DNA from: Membranipora membranacea
Lineage: Eukaryota; Bryozoa; Gymnolaemata; Cheilostomatida; Membraniporidae
DNA length: 64,000 nt
NCBI GenBank assembly: GCA_914767715.1
Contig: OU612066.1
Coordinates: forward strand, 20,186,283-20,250,282
Reading direction: 5' to 3'
Shown here: positions 1 through 12,840 of the stretch, one piece after another
Position numbering within the stretch: position 1 is the first letter of the stretch
Layout: every line of letters starts with the position of its first letter
The notes under the pieces: model-generated
The model's input: only the letters and a program-made list of their open reading frames with translations
Databases searched by the model: none
What the model was told of the DNA's origin: nothing
Program-made: the position numbers and the translations under genes

Positions 1-87
1 ACAGTAAGAGTTGTGCAGTGGTATAGTTTTGCAAGTTGTAAACTTGCTGGATGACTTTTATGATGATTGAGGTTCTGCTTTCTATAG

Positions 88-1094
88 CCGCAGATCTGTG
101 TAGCAATGCTGCTGATGCCCCATCCCGAGGTGGCCAGGAGTTCTTTTCCTGTCCGTTGGCCAGTAACACTGATGATGAGACACTCTGCTGTGGACCTCCA
201 GGAGAACAATACTGCTGTGCGGAAAACTCACAAGATCCACCAACCTTTGAGAGAGTTTATGATGGTAGGTAAATCTATCCATACGTGTTTTAATGAATTT
301 TATGAACCAGAGTTCCTTCAGTTGTAAGTTGACGGCTCTTAGATAATGGTCAAATTCAAACTACCTGTTAGTAGAAGCAGACTTTAGAATGAACCTCATT
401 AATGAGCCTAAATAATACCAAAATTTACTCATAGACTTCATATTATATTAATGGCAATTACAGATCAAGAAGTATGTAGGAATGCAGATCTTGGGGATGA
501 CCCATTCTTTATCTGCCCACATTTTGATGATGATGAGGATAATATGACTGCCTGCTGTGGAAAACCAGGGTATCAATTCTGCTGCTCACCAGAAAGGTAT
601 GTGAGTGACAGCATCAGGCTCTCAAGCAATTCATGCCTTATCAAATCGTCTGAGTGAGAGCATTGCATGTGATTTCGATAGTTATTGAAGAATATTACAT
701 TTAATTTTGAAATAAGACAAGGAACTGCCTCCTTCTCCTACTGCTGCACTTAACATCTAGATAAAAGAGTTTGATGTGCATAATAATATTTTTGTTTGAG
801 AATTTGTATTTTCTGGAAGTAAGATTTGAAAATAACCAAGAAAAAGAGATCAATTTATGCGATTGGAATCCCATTAAAACGTAAAACGCAATTCAAATTC
901 ATCATCACGTAATATAACGATCATATACACTGAGTACTAATTCATTTGTTTTCAGCGACCCTGATAAGGAAGTCTGCAATAACCCAGATTATAGTGAAGA
1001 CAGCTCATTCTTCCAGTGTCCGTTCTACGATGATGACGCTGATAATGCTGTAAAGTGCTGTGGGGACTGGGGAGCACAGACATGCTGTGCATAA
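88..1094 (+). CDS. Copy A, 3' part: secreted protein with three Shisa-like six-Cys modules (partial)
   Basis: Three exons continue a gene that starts left of the window: 88-264, 464-596 and 956-1094 (TAA at 1092-1094). Acceptors read ..tatag, ..ttacag and ..tttcag; donors are GTAGGT at 265 and GTATGT at 597. The phases (1, 1, 2) are those of the complete copy 14 kb downstream and exon lengths are identical (177, 133, 139 nt). Each exon encodes one module with six cysteines: C, then FFxCP (exon 1 has FFSCP), then CCG, then CC. The spacing resembles the extracellular domain of Shisa-like STMC6 proteins, but the chain ends one residue after the last CC and has no membrane segment in this part. 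Module 2 has an acidic run DDDEDN where copy B has DGDEDN. The open frame past exon 88-264 (DGR then stop) is intron read-through. Function unknown; an extracellular role is inferred. Confidence 0.85.
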
Positions 1095-1138
1095 ACAGTA
1101 CATTGTTTCTAAGTCTCAGTCTGAATGGTAGGTTATGA

Positions 1139-1144
1139 AATAAA
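1139..1144 (+). terminator. Poly(A) signal of copy A
   Basis: AATAAA lies 45 bases after the stop codon of copy A. The same hexamer is at the same distance in copy B. Confidence 0.6.
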
Positions 1145-2190
1145 GACATTGACAAGTTACTGTTATTCTAACTATATTAATGATGGCTGCGTGCATTTAG
1201 AAAACGTACATTAGAGTAATTTTTTAAAGCGCCTAGTAAAACCAATATACTATCAGTTACTGTTATAATTCAAATCGATTCAAGGGAAGACATCAAGAGA
1301 TACTGTTATTACTACTAAGCGGATCGAATTCCCGTGATTTGATTCAGTGCAATTTCTTAGGCCTGAACCATTTTTTATTCCTGTTGTAACAGTATTTTAG
1401 TGATTCATTTAAATGAAAAAGGGTACATTGTCTGACATTAATTTTTCCATATGTAAACCATACGCTTTGTGCTACAATAGTCTCCGAATGAAAATTTCCA
1501 TCTTTAAAGTACCTGAGAATGTGTTTAATCAATTCGCAATGGGCTCAACCTCCATGTATCTGGACACTATTGATGTAAATCTTCTTATGACTTTATTTCA
1601 TTTATTCCAGGTATGATGGTGAAGTCTAACACCAAGGATCAACTTAACTAACATACCGCAACTTGTCCTGCTGCTGTTTGTACAACTTCCTATTTGTGCT
1701 AGACGAAAATCTTTGCAATTTGAGAATTTATTCAATCTTGAACCGACTTTCCTACCATTGATGTTTGTAATTTTGTCAATGAATTTGTAATATTATTTGT
1801 GCTTTGTCCTGTTTTTCAAATAAATATGTATGAAATTGACCGCTTCTTTTTGGAACTAAGTAACAAATGCATCTAAGTAAGATGTTTAGTGTGTTTGCTG
1901 TACAATCATACAATACAGCATAAGGACAGAAAATATTAGATAACACTTTATAGCACAACCAGAAATTGAGAGGCTTGTCCCATCAATGAATAAATTGAGG
2001 TATTCGCTGGCTGCAAATTTGGACTTGTGTTAAACATTACCAGCATGTGTTCATGATGATTCATAAGAATGGTATCCCACTACAAAACGCTGGGTCTTCC
2101 AAACCTGCTACAGGTTCGCTGCATGCAACAAAAGGCTTAAATGGGTTCGTTTTTCGTCATATTTTTCAAAGAAAATCTCCTAGCATCATT
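1145..2190. repeat. Downstream part of array unit, paralogous to 15186-16217
   Basis: This non-coding stretch aligns almost base for base with the DNA after copy B, with small indels (for example near 1430 against 15470). Similarity stops near 2190 against 16217, so the shared downstream block ends there. I see no gene in it; short open frames are not conserved between the two copies. Confidence 0.8.
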
Positions 2191-2370
2191 AGGCCAGCCA
2201 GCCGGAGTAGAGCTTGCATTTTCCCTCTATTGATATAATCAGCTCACTGGGATTACACTGTACATCAACTGAGCTATGCTCACATTGAATTCAATGGCCA
2301 AACTACACTTACAATCTATGAATGCTACATCATAAAATTATACAACTTTCTTCAATGTTCAATATCGGAC

Positions 2371-4413
2371 ATAATTGGATTGACATTGAATTCAATGAGT
2401 TTGTATTTAGATGACCAGGCAAGATATTGCTGTGCAAGGTAGCATCAAAATCTATATTGCGGGAGGCCCAGGTTGAAATCCCCGCCGGGGCAAATCATTT
2501 CTTTTCGTTTCATTATGATAAAAATTGAAAGCATTCCATTCGAAATGTTGGCTCACAATATTTGTAAGCACAGAAAACTCTTAGTAATGAGTATGATGAC
2601 CCGACAAAATACTTATTTTCAACTCTTCTGTGTTGTACCATACCCTACGCTATATTTTGTGCAATCTTTTAATATTGGCAGCAACTGCATAAATAAAATA
2701 CATCAGCTAAACTATGCTAGCAGAATTATCAGAAAACTTTGCTATGAATAAAAATGTACAAAATTGCTCACCAGATGAGCAAGGAATTATTTTGTATCAA
2801 CTGTCCTACATGCCTAAGTGGAGAGAAGTGATATGTGAATGAGGCCATATTTTCCGCAGAACCACTGACCACTGAAAATATGCTGACTGATGCTAAAAAA
2901 AACTCAAACTTGGTGTCACAGCAAGTATTGGCATAGTCTAAACTACACTCATTGTGATTATCGAGAGTGAATGACTTTCAGCTATTTCTATTTGTTAGCA
3001 AAAGATGCTCTGAGCATGGAGATAGCTCTGAATGTTATGGTATGTGGGCTGAGGGGGTAAATCAACTATCGTAAGCCTGGTATATATTCATTACCTGTCT
3101 ACAAAGGAGCTCTTGATGTTATACTAAATCATTCTTAGCCATCTCAGTTATATGGTGTACAGGGAACAATTTTGGCATAGTTCTCTCCCACTCTTGGATG
3201 GTAGTCCCCTAGTAGGTGTTGGCACTAGTACAGATAGTATTAAAATGATAGACTAGTGGCAACACCGTTTAATGTAATAAATTTTAATCTGTCAGCTTGA
3301 GTGCCACAAGCAGGGAGGTTGGCCAATAACAGGCATAATTACATAACTACCTTGATATCCTTGTTGTCAAAATTTTTAATTGTGCAATTAAGTATACTTA
3401 ACACTGTTTGTTAATCCTTCATACACATTCCATTGCAATTGTAGCAAGTCATCATGACACACTTGTGGAACTAGAGAGACAGGAGTCATTGTAAGCTGAC
3501 CTAACTTCCTGTCTTTTGCGGCTGATAATGAATGCCGTGAGTTTTTAATTTCGCGAATATTCCTTATTATAATGATGGTTGTTTGGGTGTAAGTGCAATC
3601 ATGATCATTCTTTGACGGAAGAGTGAGGGGGCGGGAAGTTGTAACATTTTATGCAAAATACTAGATAATTGTCCAAATTCCATTTGTATATTTTTATAAA
3701 ATTTTTTCACCAAACTCTGCTTCAAAGATCGTCATTGTACAGAGTTATTATGCCAAGAATGAGATTGCCTCGCAAAAAACCTTAAATTCTCTGGCGCCCT
3801 TATTCTCCAGTATTTACAAAAAAGTTTCATTGATTTTCCGCGCTTCTTGGTGAACTTCAAGAGTTGAGCCAGCATTATATGATAATCTGTGTGTTTATCC
3901 ACAGGGCTGTCCATTTTTAAATCTACTGGTACCTTATAAGTACAGTTTAATCTGCCTGATCACTTTCAATGAGATTAGCTTATTGAATTTGAACAAGATT
4001 CTCACAGTGTCATTTGCCAATTGTTTACCTTTCAATTGACATCAACATCTTAGCCAAGCATAATTGGATGTATTGTTGGTATCCAAGTTATTTACCCATG
4101 AAGTCATAATCAAGATAAGCCAGTCAGAATGTTCATTTTGTTTACACTGGCATTCATAGGCAACCTTCACAGAACTTATAAGGTACCAGTAGATTTAAAA
4201 ATGGACAACCCTGTGGGTAAAGACACAGATTATCATATAATGCTGGCTCAACTCTTGAAGTTGACCAAGAAGCGCGGAAAATCAATGAAACCTTTTTGCA
4301 AATACTGGAGAATAAGGGCGCCAGAGAATTTACGGTTTTTTTTGCGAGGCAATCTCATTCTTGACATAATAACTCTGTACAATGATGAGCTTTGAAGCAG
4401 AGTTTGGTGAAAT
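2371..4413 (+). mobile_element. Collapsed copy (E1) of the long-inverted-arm element
   Basis: 2371-3945 matches the left arm of the element at 25.3-27.3 kb (same order, same strand, scattered substitutions). It is joined at about 3950 straight to the inner start of the right arm, which runs to about 4410. The whole interior is missing. As a result about 3728-3945 and 4173-4400 are inverted copies of each other around a spacer of about 220 bases. The frame at 4129-4395 is part of the arm and recurs wherever the arm occurs, so I do not call it a gene. The block GCGGGAGGCCCAGGTT near 2460 is a landmark found in every left arm. Confidence 0.75.
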
Positions 4414-6297
4414 CACTGCGTTTCATGCCCCTGAATTGTTGGACAATTCTGTACAATTCTAGAATTGTCGAGATGTGACCCATTTACAATGAACCAACCA
4501 GCTTTCCATTATCATTTATTTTAACCTGCCTGCTAAATAAATTACATTCACTATTGTGTTGTTATAGAATGAGCCTTCACAGTGTAAGACAATATAATAT
4601 AATAGGCTTGATTTTACATGTAACGTGTTTCTATGTAATGACAAGACCACCTATACTACGTTCTAATAAAGATAACTCATAAAACTTCACCCTCACAAAC
4701 AATACACTTACCACTCAGCGAGAACCTAAAATAATTTAGGTAGAAACATTGAACTGGCCTGTGGCAGGGTTGCCAACTGCAACCATAGCAAAACTGACAA
4801 ATTTACTTTAAAATGGGCTATGCACTAGGGCAGCAGTATTCTCTTTTCTGACTGGTATTCCCAATACAAGTTAGAGACAGTAAGCTCAACTTGATGTAAA
4901 TAAGTCATTAAAAGTCTTCCAGGATCAGGGTACAGTTAAATTTTCAAGTTACTTGTCATGTACTGAGGTTAATTAATGAAAGGTCTCTTAGAATGAATAC
5001 TGACATTATACAGAGTGACAGTGTATTAGATACCAAACATAGTCAGAATTCATACTGCAAGACTGTTCATTTTTGTTACTGTAACGATCAATTGCTGCAT
5101 TTTATTCCACCGAGCTGCTTCCTTCAAATATAGAACAATAACTCACCACTGACCATATATGTCCTAGAAACAGAACATCCATTTTATTGCGCTCCAATGA
5201 TAGATTCAGCTCCTTGCTGGCACACACAGACAGGTCTTCCTTATTCATAGTACGAGTTTGGTCAGCCAAAAATAATACTCCCGGACTGTAATAAAACCGT
5301 AATCCATATTCATCATAGGTGCGTTTCTAAACTGCTACACCGCTGACTGTCTATCATAACATGTACCGGTAGCATCATTGCCTGAAAATGAGACAAAATA
5401 CATGTCCTTAATAAATAGCTGTCTGTTTGGAGAAATCAAATCAATAGAACATAACCTGATGTGATGTTACTCACCAAGTTGACATATCTGCATAAATATT
5501 AAAAATCAGTTTGCTGTTAAAATGATTCAACTTACCCTTTGGAATGCCTGAACGGAAAGTCAACAATGCCAAATGAGGGAAACTAGAATTCACTTTCAGC
5601 TGGCAGAATAGTCATGTGACTATATTTTGCCTTCCTCAGTCATATCTGCTCTGATCATTTGAAGATAGAGCGTACCATCAGGAATTGAACGAGTGCTTGC
5701 GTTCAAGGGAACGCTTTCACCCAAGTACTCACTTGCACATGCTAATTGTCAATTGAATGAGTGATTTTCCAGGTATTTATCACAAAACCTAATAGTTAGA
5801 CAATGAACGCCTATTTACTATTGAGAACAAAATTCTATAGGCACACATGTTTCGGTTGTGAATGCCCAGCAACATCATTTTGCTTTTGACTATCAGCTGT
5901 TTTAAATAACAAATCACCAATAAGCTCAAAGAATTGTCTTCTGTTTTTGAAGGAGGGGGCAACTATTGTGCTATCATGATCTAAGCGGGGAGTTCGCGAC
6001 AAAATTACTGGTCTAAGTCAGCATTCTCAGGCATCAAATTGAAGATATTTATTGTAGAATAGATGATACCTGCACAAAGCTCTTTGATGATACATAGTCA
6101 GACTAAGCTAAATAAAAAATTAACAGCAACATAAACAAAACATTAAATATCAGGCTTCACAACACAGTTGTTGGTCCAGATCTTAAGAGAAGGTACTCTT
6201 TTTGATAGTCTCTCTTGCTTGAGACACATCACACCTCGTCTTCTGTCGAGCTGAAAGAGAACAAACCGATATGAATAATAGGTACATGTTCAAGAGT

Positions 6298-6364
6298 GGG
6301 AGGTGGCTCAGTTGGTTAGAGCGCCTTTCCTTCAGCATGCAGGTTCAAATCCCAACGCAGTCCA
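6298..6364 (+). repeat. tRNA-derived sequence (SINE head or tRNA pseudogene)
   Basis: A good Pol III A box (TGGCTCAGTTGG, 6304-6315) is followed by a perfect B box (GGTTCAAATCC, 6342-6352). The spacer is only 26 bases, the T stem pairs poorly and the acceptor ends do not pair, so this is not a working tRNA. Its paralog is at 57918-57984. Confidence 0.6.
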
Positions 6365-7958
6365 TCAACTACGAGTTTCGGGCGTTCATCATGGTTTACA
6401 TTCTCCACCCTCTGGGTATGAACATTCACACTGTTATATGAGTTGAACTCTTATCCAACAACACTATGACTGCCGAAAATCTTAAAGGGTAGGGGTAGCT
6501 CTTATTAGAAAAATGTTCAATTTTGTTGTCTACATATATATCAGTTAGTAGAGAGTATACCCTGAATATTGTGAAACTAAGCAGCAGAAATGTCAACCAT
6601 TTACCTCTTTGATGTGTCTTGCTGCATTATCTGATATAAATGTTAGCCTGACCACTTCTGCTTCATCCTCAGAGCTCATAAGCTCATACGCTAACGGAAA
6701 AAGTTTACCCTCTTCTGGCAGTTGTGCCCTTTTTCGACCTTCAAGCTTCTATAAAGTAGCATTTATAATTTGTTGCTGAAATCTTGTTTTGGAGTCAAAT
6801 GCATTAGGTATATGTATCATTTTCTTGGGAATACCTGGAGGTAATGTCATCAATTTATTGAATAGAAATGCCCAATTCATCCCTGTATACAAACGTTGCC
6901 AACCAACCCATATATTCCTTTATTTTTAAGTGCTGCAAAACAAACAAGAAACCCAATGGGTCAGCAGCAATGCTTCTAGTGTACACTGATGTTTTGTAAA
7001 TCTTCCAGCCTCAATGATACAATGATAATATATCAAATTTGGGAAACCCCTTGTCTTACCAGATGTTTCTTTTTATTAATTCTCTCCCTCGATATCTCTC
7101 CTTCCGACTTGACCCTACAGCTCTGTTGGATCCTTCTGTAGGACATCTTCGAGATGGTCAAGCTGTCAGCTTCGAGTAGCCTCTTGCCGTCATGGCATCA
7201 GTGAAGAGTAGGGCTACTCTGGTATTATTCTCTGACAGGAAGCTGGAAAGAGAGGCTCTCAATAATCAATCAGAACCAAAGAACCACAAAATAAATTGAG
7301 TATTTATGTAGAACAAAGGTATCTTATTCAAGACAGAATAAAATATCTTTGCTTATGAGCGTGGTAAGGAGTTAATTTATCTTTCTCACTTGACCGCACC
7401 AGATTATTTCAATTCAAAGAATTAAATCATTCAATTATTGACAACATTCCGGATAAACATTGCCCTTATCGCGCTTAGAAAATAAAACGGACAGGCCACT
7501 TTCGATTTCTACTGCCATAGAAAAGCTCATTCATATCTGGTTTGTTCTATTTGTTCTATTCGTTCTAATTGTGGTGCAATATGAAATCCCCTGGAATCCT
7601 GTATTTATGGCTGGTTATGTTAGCAATGATATCATCATGATTAGATACAATGTTGTCGGGATGGGTGCAGATCATGAGCGATTTCGCTTCTCACAGTCAG
7701 GCACATGGAACAGGATTTGTGGCACCCACTCAAGCTATGGCAGAAAATGTTATCACTTTATCACTCAACTTCTAGTGGCAACAGATTCATGTCTTTTAGC
7801 ATGTCCTCAAAGAAGATCGACTGTATCAAGAAGGTGGAACACAAAACAGAGCTTGAATATCTGCATTGATAAAGCTTAATACAACCTGTGCGAGAAAAAA
7901 CAATATGAAACTTATTTGCCCAAAAGTATACAGGTCTACAACAGAGTAAAAAGTATCT

Positions 7959-8075
7959 GTGCAATTTTGCTCATAACCACAATTGATGATTATTACACAA
8001 ATTCCCTTCTGTGACATCCTGGTACTAAAAAAGCTGTGTACAGACATAATAAAACACTGTCTGCCAACACTTAAC
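7959..8075 (+). repeat. Dispersed repeat R1
   Basis: The core reads TGCTCATAACCACAAT, then a run around AAATTCC..CTG and CCTGGTA. Related, diverged copies are at 11501-11590, about 12025-12100 and 16236-16360, plus the paralogous positions 59580-59690, 62440-62530 and about 62960-63035. It looks like an old mobile repeat or an old duplicated array segment. No ends or target duplications are visible. Confidence 0.5.
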
Positions 8076-8234
8076 TGAAAGAGCTGTTGATGCCAGATTA
8101 TGAAGCAGAAGATGTCTTATTTTTCTTTGCTGCATGCTAGTATACATTAGCAGCATAAATGCAACTCCCCTTCCAAGAGAGGTATACACCTGCGGGTACT
8201 GGGGGCTGGAACAATCAACATTGAAGCACCCCCA

Positions 8235-8314
8235 GTGGGACTTGAACCAACAACTCCTGCACCACCAATCGCCTGGCGGTGAATAGCACGCTAACCAATT
8301 GCGCCATCCCACCA
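8235..8314 (-). repeat. tRNA-derived sequence, minus strand
   Basis: Read on the minus strand from 8314 there is an A box TGGCGCAATTGG (8307-8296) and a B box GGTTCAAGTCC (8248-8238), 47 bases apart, a spacing like tRNAs with a long variable arm. The T stem pairs at 4 of 5 positions but the acceptor stem does not form. I read it as a SINE head or tRNA pseudogene. Its paralog is at about 59856-59935. Confidence 0.6.
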
Positions 8315-8589
8315 TCTGCTGCAGACTTTGACATCACATGGAGGTCGGCACGTTGTGCGTGATAGCTGTTTATGGCAAAATTCAATTGAGTTTTGAGGTC
8401 TCATGACATCTAACTACAAGTATCAAAGCATTCTGATTTGTTTTGTTTTACAAAGACTTTGATCGTCAGTGGTGGTTCATAATGACAGAAGATCAGGCAT
8501 TCAAAAACATGATCATCCTTTAGAATATAACATGCTAGGTCTTAAAATTTGAAGTAAATATGGTAGACTGTGATTATAAGTTGAATCCC

Positions 8590-9405
8590 TGTACTTGGGT
8601 GTAGTGCCATCAGGTTCCGGTAATTGGAGCTGAAGAAAGAATTTTTCAATCAATTATCATGATTCTTCCCTTAAAGGGATAATACACTTCTGATCTCTAT
8701 TTGGCAGCCAATGGAGCACAGAAAAATGTATGTACATACATAAACTCCTTATTTGTAATTCAAAACCCCTTGTTCTGCTCAAATGTGCATTCTAAATTGT
8801 AGTTGTGCATCTCCAACAAGAAATAAGACAACTAACAGAATTGCTTGTGATCTGATAAAAGCTGATTTTGTGAGCAGTTGTGTGCTCCTACCTCTTGGTT
8901 GGTGTTTCAATTCTACAGATACTCAGAGTGCGCATGTGCAATAATTATGACCTTTGGACTTTAGCTTGTTATTTTCTAACAGCCCAGCTTAACACTTTTA
9001 CTACCATAACCGGATATGATAATAAAAGTGTAAAGCTGGGCTGTTAGAAAATAACAAGCTAAAGTCCAAAGGTCATCATTATTGCACATGCGCACTCTGA
9101 GTATCTGCAGAATTGAAACACCAACCAAGAGGTAGGAGCACACAACTGCTCACAAAATCAGCTTTTTTCAGATCACAAGCAATTCTGTCAGTTGTCTTAT
9201 TTCTTGTTGGAGATGCACAATTACAATTTAGAATGCACATTTGAGCAGAACAAGGGGTTTTGAATTACAAATAAGGAGTTTATGTATGTACATACATTTT
9301 TCTGTGCTCCATTGGCTGCCAAACAGAGATCAGAAGTGTATTATCCCTTTAATTAACAAAATTAATTGATTGCATTCTTGCACCGACTGATAAGAATACA
9401 ACGAT
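8590..9405 (+). repeat. Dispersed repeat R2, split by a MITE
   Basis: The R2 core (CTGTACTTG, CCATCAG, TAATTGGAG, AAAGAATTT, TTAACAAAA, TTGATTGCATTCTTGCAC) is interrupted here between 8674 and 9349 by the MITE. Diverged copies lie at 10336-10492 and 17116-17265, with paralogs at 60208-60350 and 61274-61425. R2 accompanies each unit of the array, including the one holding the decayed gene copy. Confidence 0.55.
8675..9348. mobile_element. Palindromic MITE with TTAA target duplication (Kolobok-like)
   Basis: The element begins AGGGATAATACACTTCTGAT and ends with its reverse complement. Both halves are inverted copies over nearly their full length (about 330 bases each, few mismatches) around a short centre near 9010. 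It is flanked by TTAA at 8671-8674 and 9349-9352. The paralogous site at 60292-60295 has a single TTAA and no insert. TTAA target sites occur in piggyBac and Kolobok; TTAA followed by AGGG resembles Kolobok-type T2 MITEs, which is my preferred assignment from memory. No coding capacity. Confidence 0.85.
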
Positions 9406-12400
9406 AAGGGACACACAGTGCACAAGTGCTCTAATATTTGCGCATTCAGATCAATAGAAATACTGATCAATAAACAAATTGAGACCAGACCAAAAGGTGC
9501 TTTCATGACAATACCATATTATGACCGGCATCGGTTCTTTTTCTATACCCGACCAATCAAAACCAGCACATACCCTACCTAACCAATTTATTGGTTCTGA
9601 TTGGTCCGGGAGGTAGCAGGACAACAATGTGATTGGCTGTCTCACTTCATAGAAGCTTCATCATGGTTACCCGTTGATGTCTTTCTATTTGGTACTTAAT
9701 CCCAGGGAGAAACAGTCTGGCAAAAACGATTACTGGAATGAATTGTCACATGGCAGTAAAGACATTCCATTCGTTCTTCCCTTTTCCTTAGCAACTACAT
9801 TGACAAGCAGATCCAAAGAGCATAGCATTAAAATCTGTTTACGCTGTTATCTCAAAGAGTCAACACTTTGTAACTTTTCTCTCTTGTTATATACAATATA
9901 TATTTCACTGTGTACTATGAGTTTAAACAACATATGAAGAGCTGTTTGCCAATCTTCTATTTAGTATAACAAAGTAATTCAGTCCGAAGTATCATAGCTT
10001 TGGACTTTGTTGACTATGACTATTCAGTATTTTTGGGTTTATCTTTATGCGCATCTTAATAAGAAATACAAATTTATCTATAGACCACCAGCACAAACAA
10101 GATCTATGTCAATGTATGAAGGTCAGTAACTTCCATGTGATAATTGCCAAACATAACTATACAATAATAACATATTTTGTTTTGGTTTTTCACAACTGTT
10201 GATTATCAACAACCATAGGGATTTGTATGAATTAACACTGTTTGGTTTAGTCTATCAATACTGGCACAGTCGATTAGGTAACCTACATTGTGATGATAGG
10301 AAAACTTTTGCAGCAGCAAAACAAATCAACTTCAATTCCTGTACTTGAGCATAAAGCCATCAGATTCTGATAATTGGAGCCAAAGAAAGAATTTATTAAT
10401 TAACAATCACGACTCTTACCTTAATTAACAAAATAAATTGATGCATTCTTGTACCCTCTGATATGAATACACCAATGAGAATACACAGACATTGTGTGGT
10501 TACATAGGCTAATAACATTTATGTCTATGCTGGCTGTGTTTGAAGAAGAATTGAAAGCTTTGGGTGAAACAGTGAACCCAGATTCATCTTTATTGGCAGC
10601 TCAAACAAGATAAGAATATCCAAATATTACCACAAATAATGATTCATAGTCAAATTCATCTATCCCGCGCCAAATGTTATGGTGAACAACAAAATAAGAT
10701 CATTCACAGATTTTTATCTAGGAGCTATCATCATGTCCCTCAGCCAACTGCGACGGCTATGACTTTGTGATCATCAGTGCTTTATGATGGAAGGCCAGAA
10801 TTAGATTGTTATGTAACACAATATGCACAAGCTGACCTTGTATCAGTCAATGTGAGCCCACAAAGTAGATTTAAGAGTTAGATTAAGCATTGGTGAGAGT
10901 GAGCTTCTTTATTATCAGTTGAGACTTTGTCTTAATTTTCTCCTGTTTTTGGTCTGATGACTCGACAGAAAATTCCATTTTATATCCTTAAATATAATAA
11001 TCTCAAACAATAAACTCATGAATCAAATGTTTGGAACATTAAAATTGTTAGATCCGTGAGCTGGTACAATAAGGATTTGGGTCTAACAGGGTTGCAGTCA
11101 AAGAATAAGGGTTATGTATACAATGAGCAATGAGGATCTAGTTGCATTTGTCAGAACCAACCCTGTATCGGTGGAGTGATATTATGAGTGTACAGTATAC
11201 AAATTAAGTAAATTGGTTATGAAAACATCTATACCTTAACATGCCACAATTCTCAGTGCAAGAATTTAATCATTGGTTTTTCACCGCAAGAGGAGTGATA
11301 ACCATTAATATGATAACGGCTTAAGAATGTCTTGTTTTATCTGATGGCTCTGCTGATAACTACAGACAGCTTTACAGGCGTCCTCAATGAAGGTTGACTG
11401 TGATCGAGAGGCTTGAACTAAATAAGCGTAATAAAGCTGAGTACCAAAAGTGTAGATGTGCACAAAACCTAATGGCTCTACCTTTAGGTATTAGGCGCAG
11501 TTCAATTTTGCTCATTACCACAAATGATAATTGAAAAATTCCTCCTGCAACAAATCAGTGGTATTATTACATGGCTGTACTGTTATACACTTTTATTTAG
11601 AGTCATTACAAGTATAGTGCACATGTGTTAGAAAAAGAACGAGATGGCTTTGAACCCAATCACTAAAAAACCATTACAAATTATGAATAGTCCCATAATA
11701 ACTTATATGGCACATATGACAGGGTCTTAAAACCAGAAAGAGTCAGATTACATCAAAATGTATCTTGCAAAAGGAACCACTACATTGCAGACAGGCTCAT
11801 ACATTTTTGGTATTATATGGAAGAAATTATTGGCGTACGCAATGATATCACGCATCCAGATTCTGGTCTCTCTGCATATCTGCAGAGAAGATCTATTGTA
11901 TTGAGAGAGTATTAAAAGATAAAGAGCTTGGTGTCTGCATGATACAGTTTAATACCAAAAGTGCAGGAAAACCAACTGAATCTATTTTCCTCAATAGCTA
12001 GTGGCTCTACCATGAAGTTAAAAGTCCATTACAATGACATTTGTTACCACAGCCAAACATGAAATGATCCCCTCTGCAACAGCCTGGTATCGGATGATGG
12101 AATTTGCTCTACAAAGGAGTTGATATGTGAAATTCCTAAGAGCAACCTACAAGATCCACTTTCAGCCTAGGCTTCAAATTATGCAATCTGGTTTCTTTGT
12201 TGTAATTTTATCTTCCATAATCATCTTCTGTTTGTTTGTTTGTTTTTGGTTGCCACTGGGTGGCCAACTTGATGACTGCCAGATGAGAAACACCAAAAAA
12301 ATTGAAAAATAAGAGATGCCATGTTGATGTTCAGTTTATGCAAGTTAAGATAGAGCTTGAATGTTGATGGGAAGCAGAGTGTGCGAGTACTGAGCCTGCA

Positions 12401-12490
12401 GCCGATCACAACCCTGGATAAGTGCACACAGACACCAAGGTATTCATTTACAGATCCCCGGTATTTGGTATTGAACAGCCTTCAATTCAA
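9406..12490. other. Intergenic DNA upstream of copy B
   Basis: Apart from R2 (10336-10492) and R1 copies (11501-11590, about 12025-12100), I recognise nothing here. The open frames (for example 9674-9937 and 12127-12312) are short, lack splice-supported extensions and resemble no family I know. The stretch is conserved in the paralogous unit (60350-63650), which follows from recent duplication rather than evident constraint. Confidence 0.5.
10336..10492 (+). repeat. Dispersed repeat R2, second copy
   Basis: It shares the ordered blocks CTGTACTTGAG, GCCATCAGATTCTGATAATTGGAGCC, AAAGAATTTATTAATTAACA and TTAACAAAATAAATTGATGC with 8590-8670/9353-9405 and 17116-17265, at clearly lower identity than the recent array duplication. 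Confidence 0.5.
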
Positions 12491-12503
12491 AGAATAACAA
12501 TAC

Positions 12504-12511
12504 TATAAAAA
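12504..12511 (+). promoter_or_regulatory. TATA box of copy B
   Basis: TATAAAAA lies about 65-70 bases before a donor (AGCTCAG, then GTAAGCG at 12577), so a short untranslated first exon would span roughly 12530-12576. The same box and exon occur before copy C at 63668. The stretch is well preserved between units. Confidence 0.7.
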
Positions 12512-12840
12512 GGGAGCAGTATGCTGTATGTAAATCATTCTAGGAGGAGCAAGAGAACCGATCATCTTAAGCTCAGGTAAGCGCTAGCTTAAAGTGCAGG
12601 TGGTCTTTTCTGCCACGCCAAAATTTGAAGCAATAATGTCTATTCCAATTAATTTATTTCATCAAATATTGCTGAAGAATTAATTTTGGCAGTATAAGGC
12701 AGGATAACTGGTTGCTGTTATTTAGCCTTGCAATAATTCTAGTTGATGTGATGGATCGTGATAGATGGGACGAGTGTGATTGATGCTAAATTATTGAAAA
12801 CAGTCTTGTATTTTTATTTTATTCAGACAAAAGTGAAATC

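Larger units (their letters stand above)
4414..12840. repeat. Intergenic/promoter block of array unit 1, paralogous to 54526-64000
   Basis: From CACTGCGTTTCATGCCCC at 4414 to the signal-peptide exon of copy B, this block is collinear with 54526-64000, with few substitutions and small indels. Large differences are a MITE present only here (8675-9348), a LINE present only in the other copy (54793-56302), and a local rearrangement near 12220-12260 against 63130-63430. It holds tRNA-derived repeats and old dispersed repeats but no recognised protein gene. The longest shared frame (7460-7879) differs mostly at amino-acid-changing sites between the two copies, so it is not under visible constraint. 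Confidence 0.85.

Noticed and set aside
4129-4395. Frame repeated at 26868-27134, 35815-36081 and 46757-46996
   Set aside because: It lies within the inverted arms of the long-arm element, differs in frame integrity among copies and shows no domain. Repetition comes from the element.
7460-7879. 139-codon frame kept in both array units (also 59081-59500)
   Set aside because: It lacks an ATG at its start, and of the few base differences between units most change an amino acid, so there is no sign of protein constraint.
8025-8315. 96-codon minus-strand frame
   Set aside because: It overlaps the tRNA-derived repeat and R1; no protein features.
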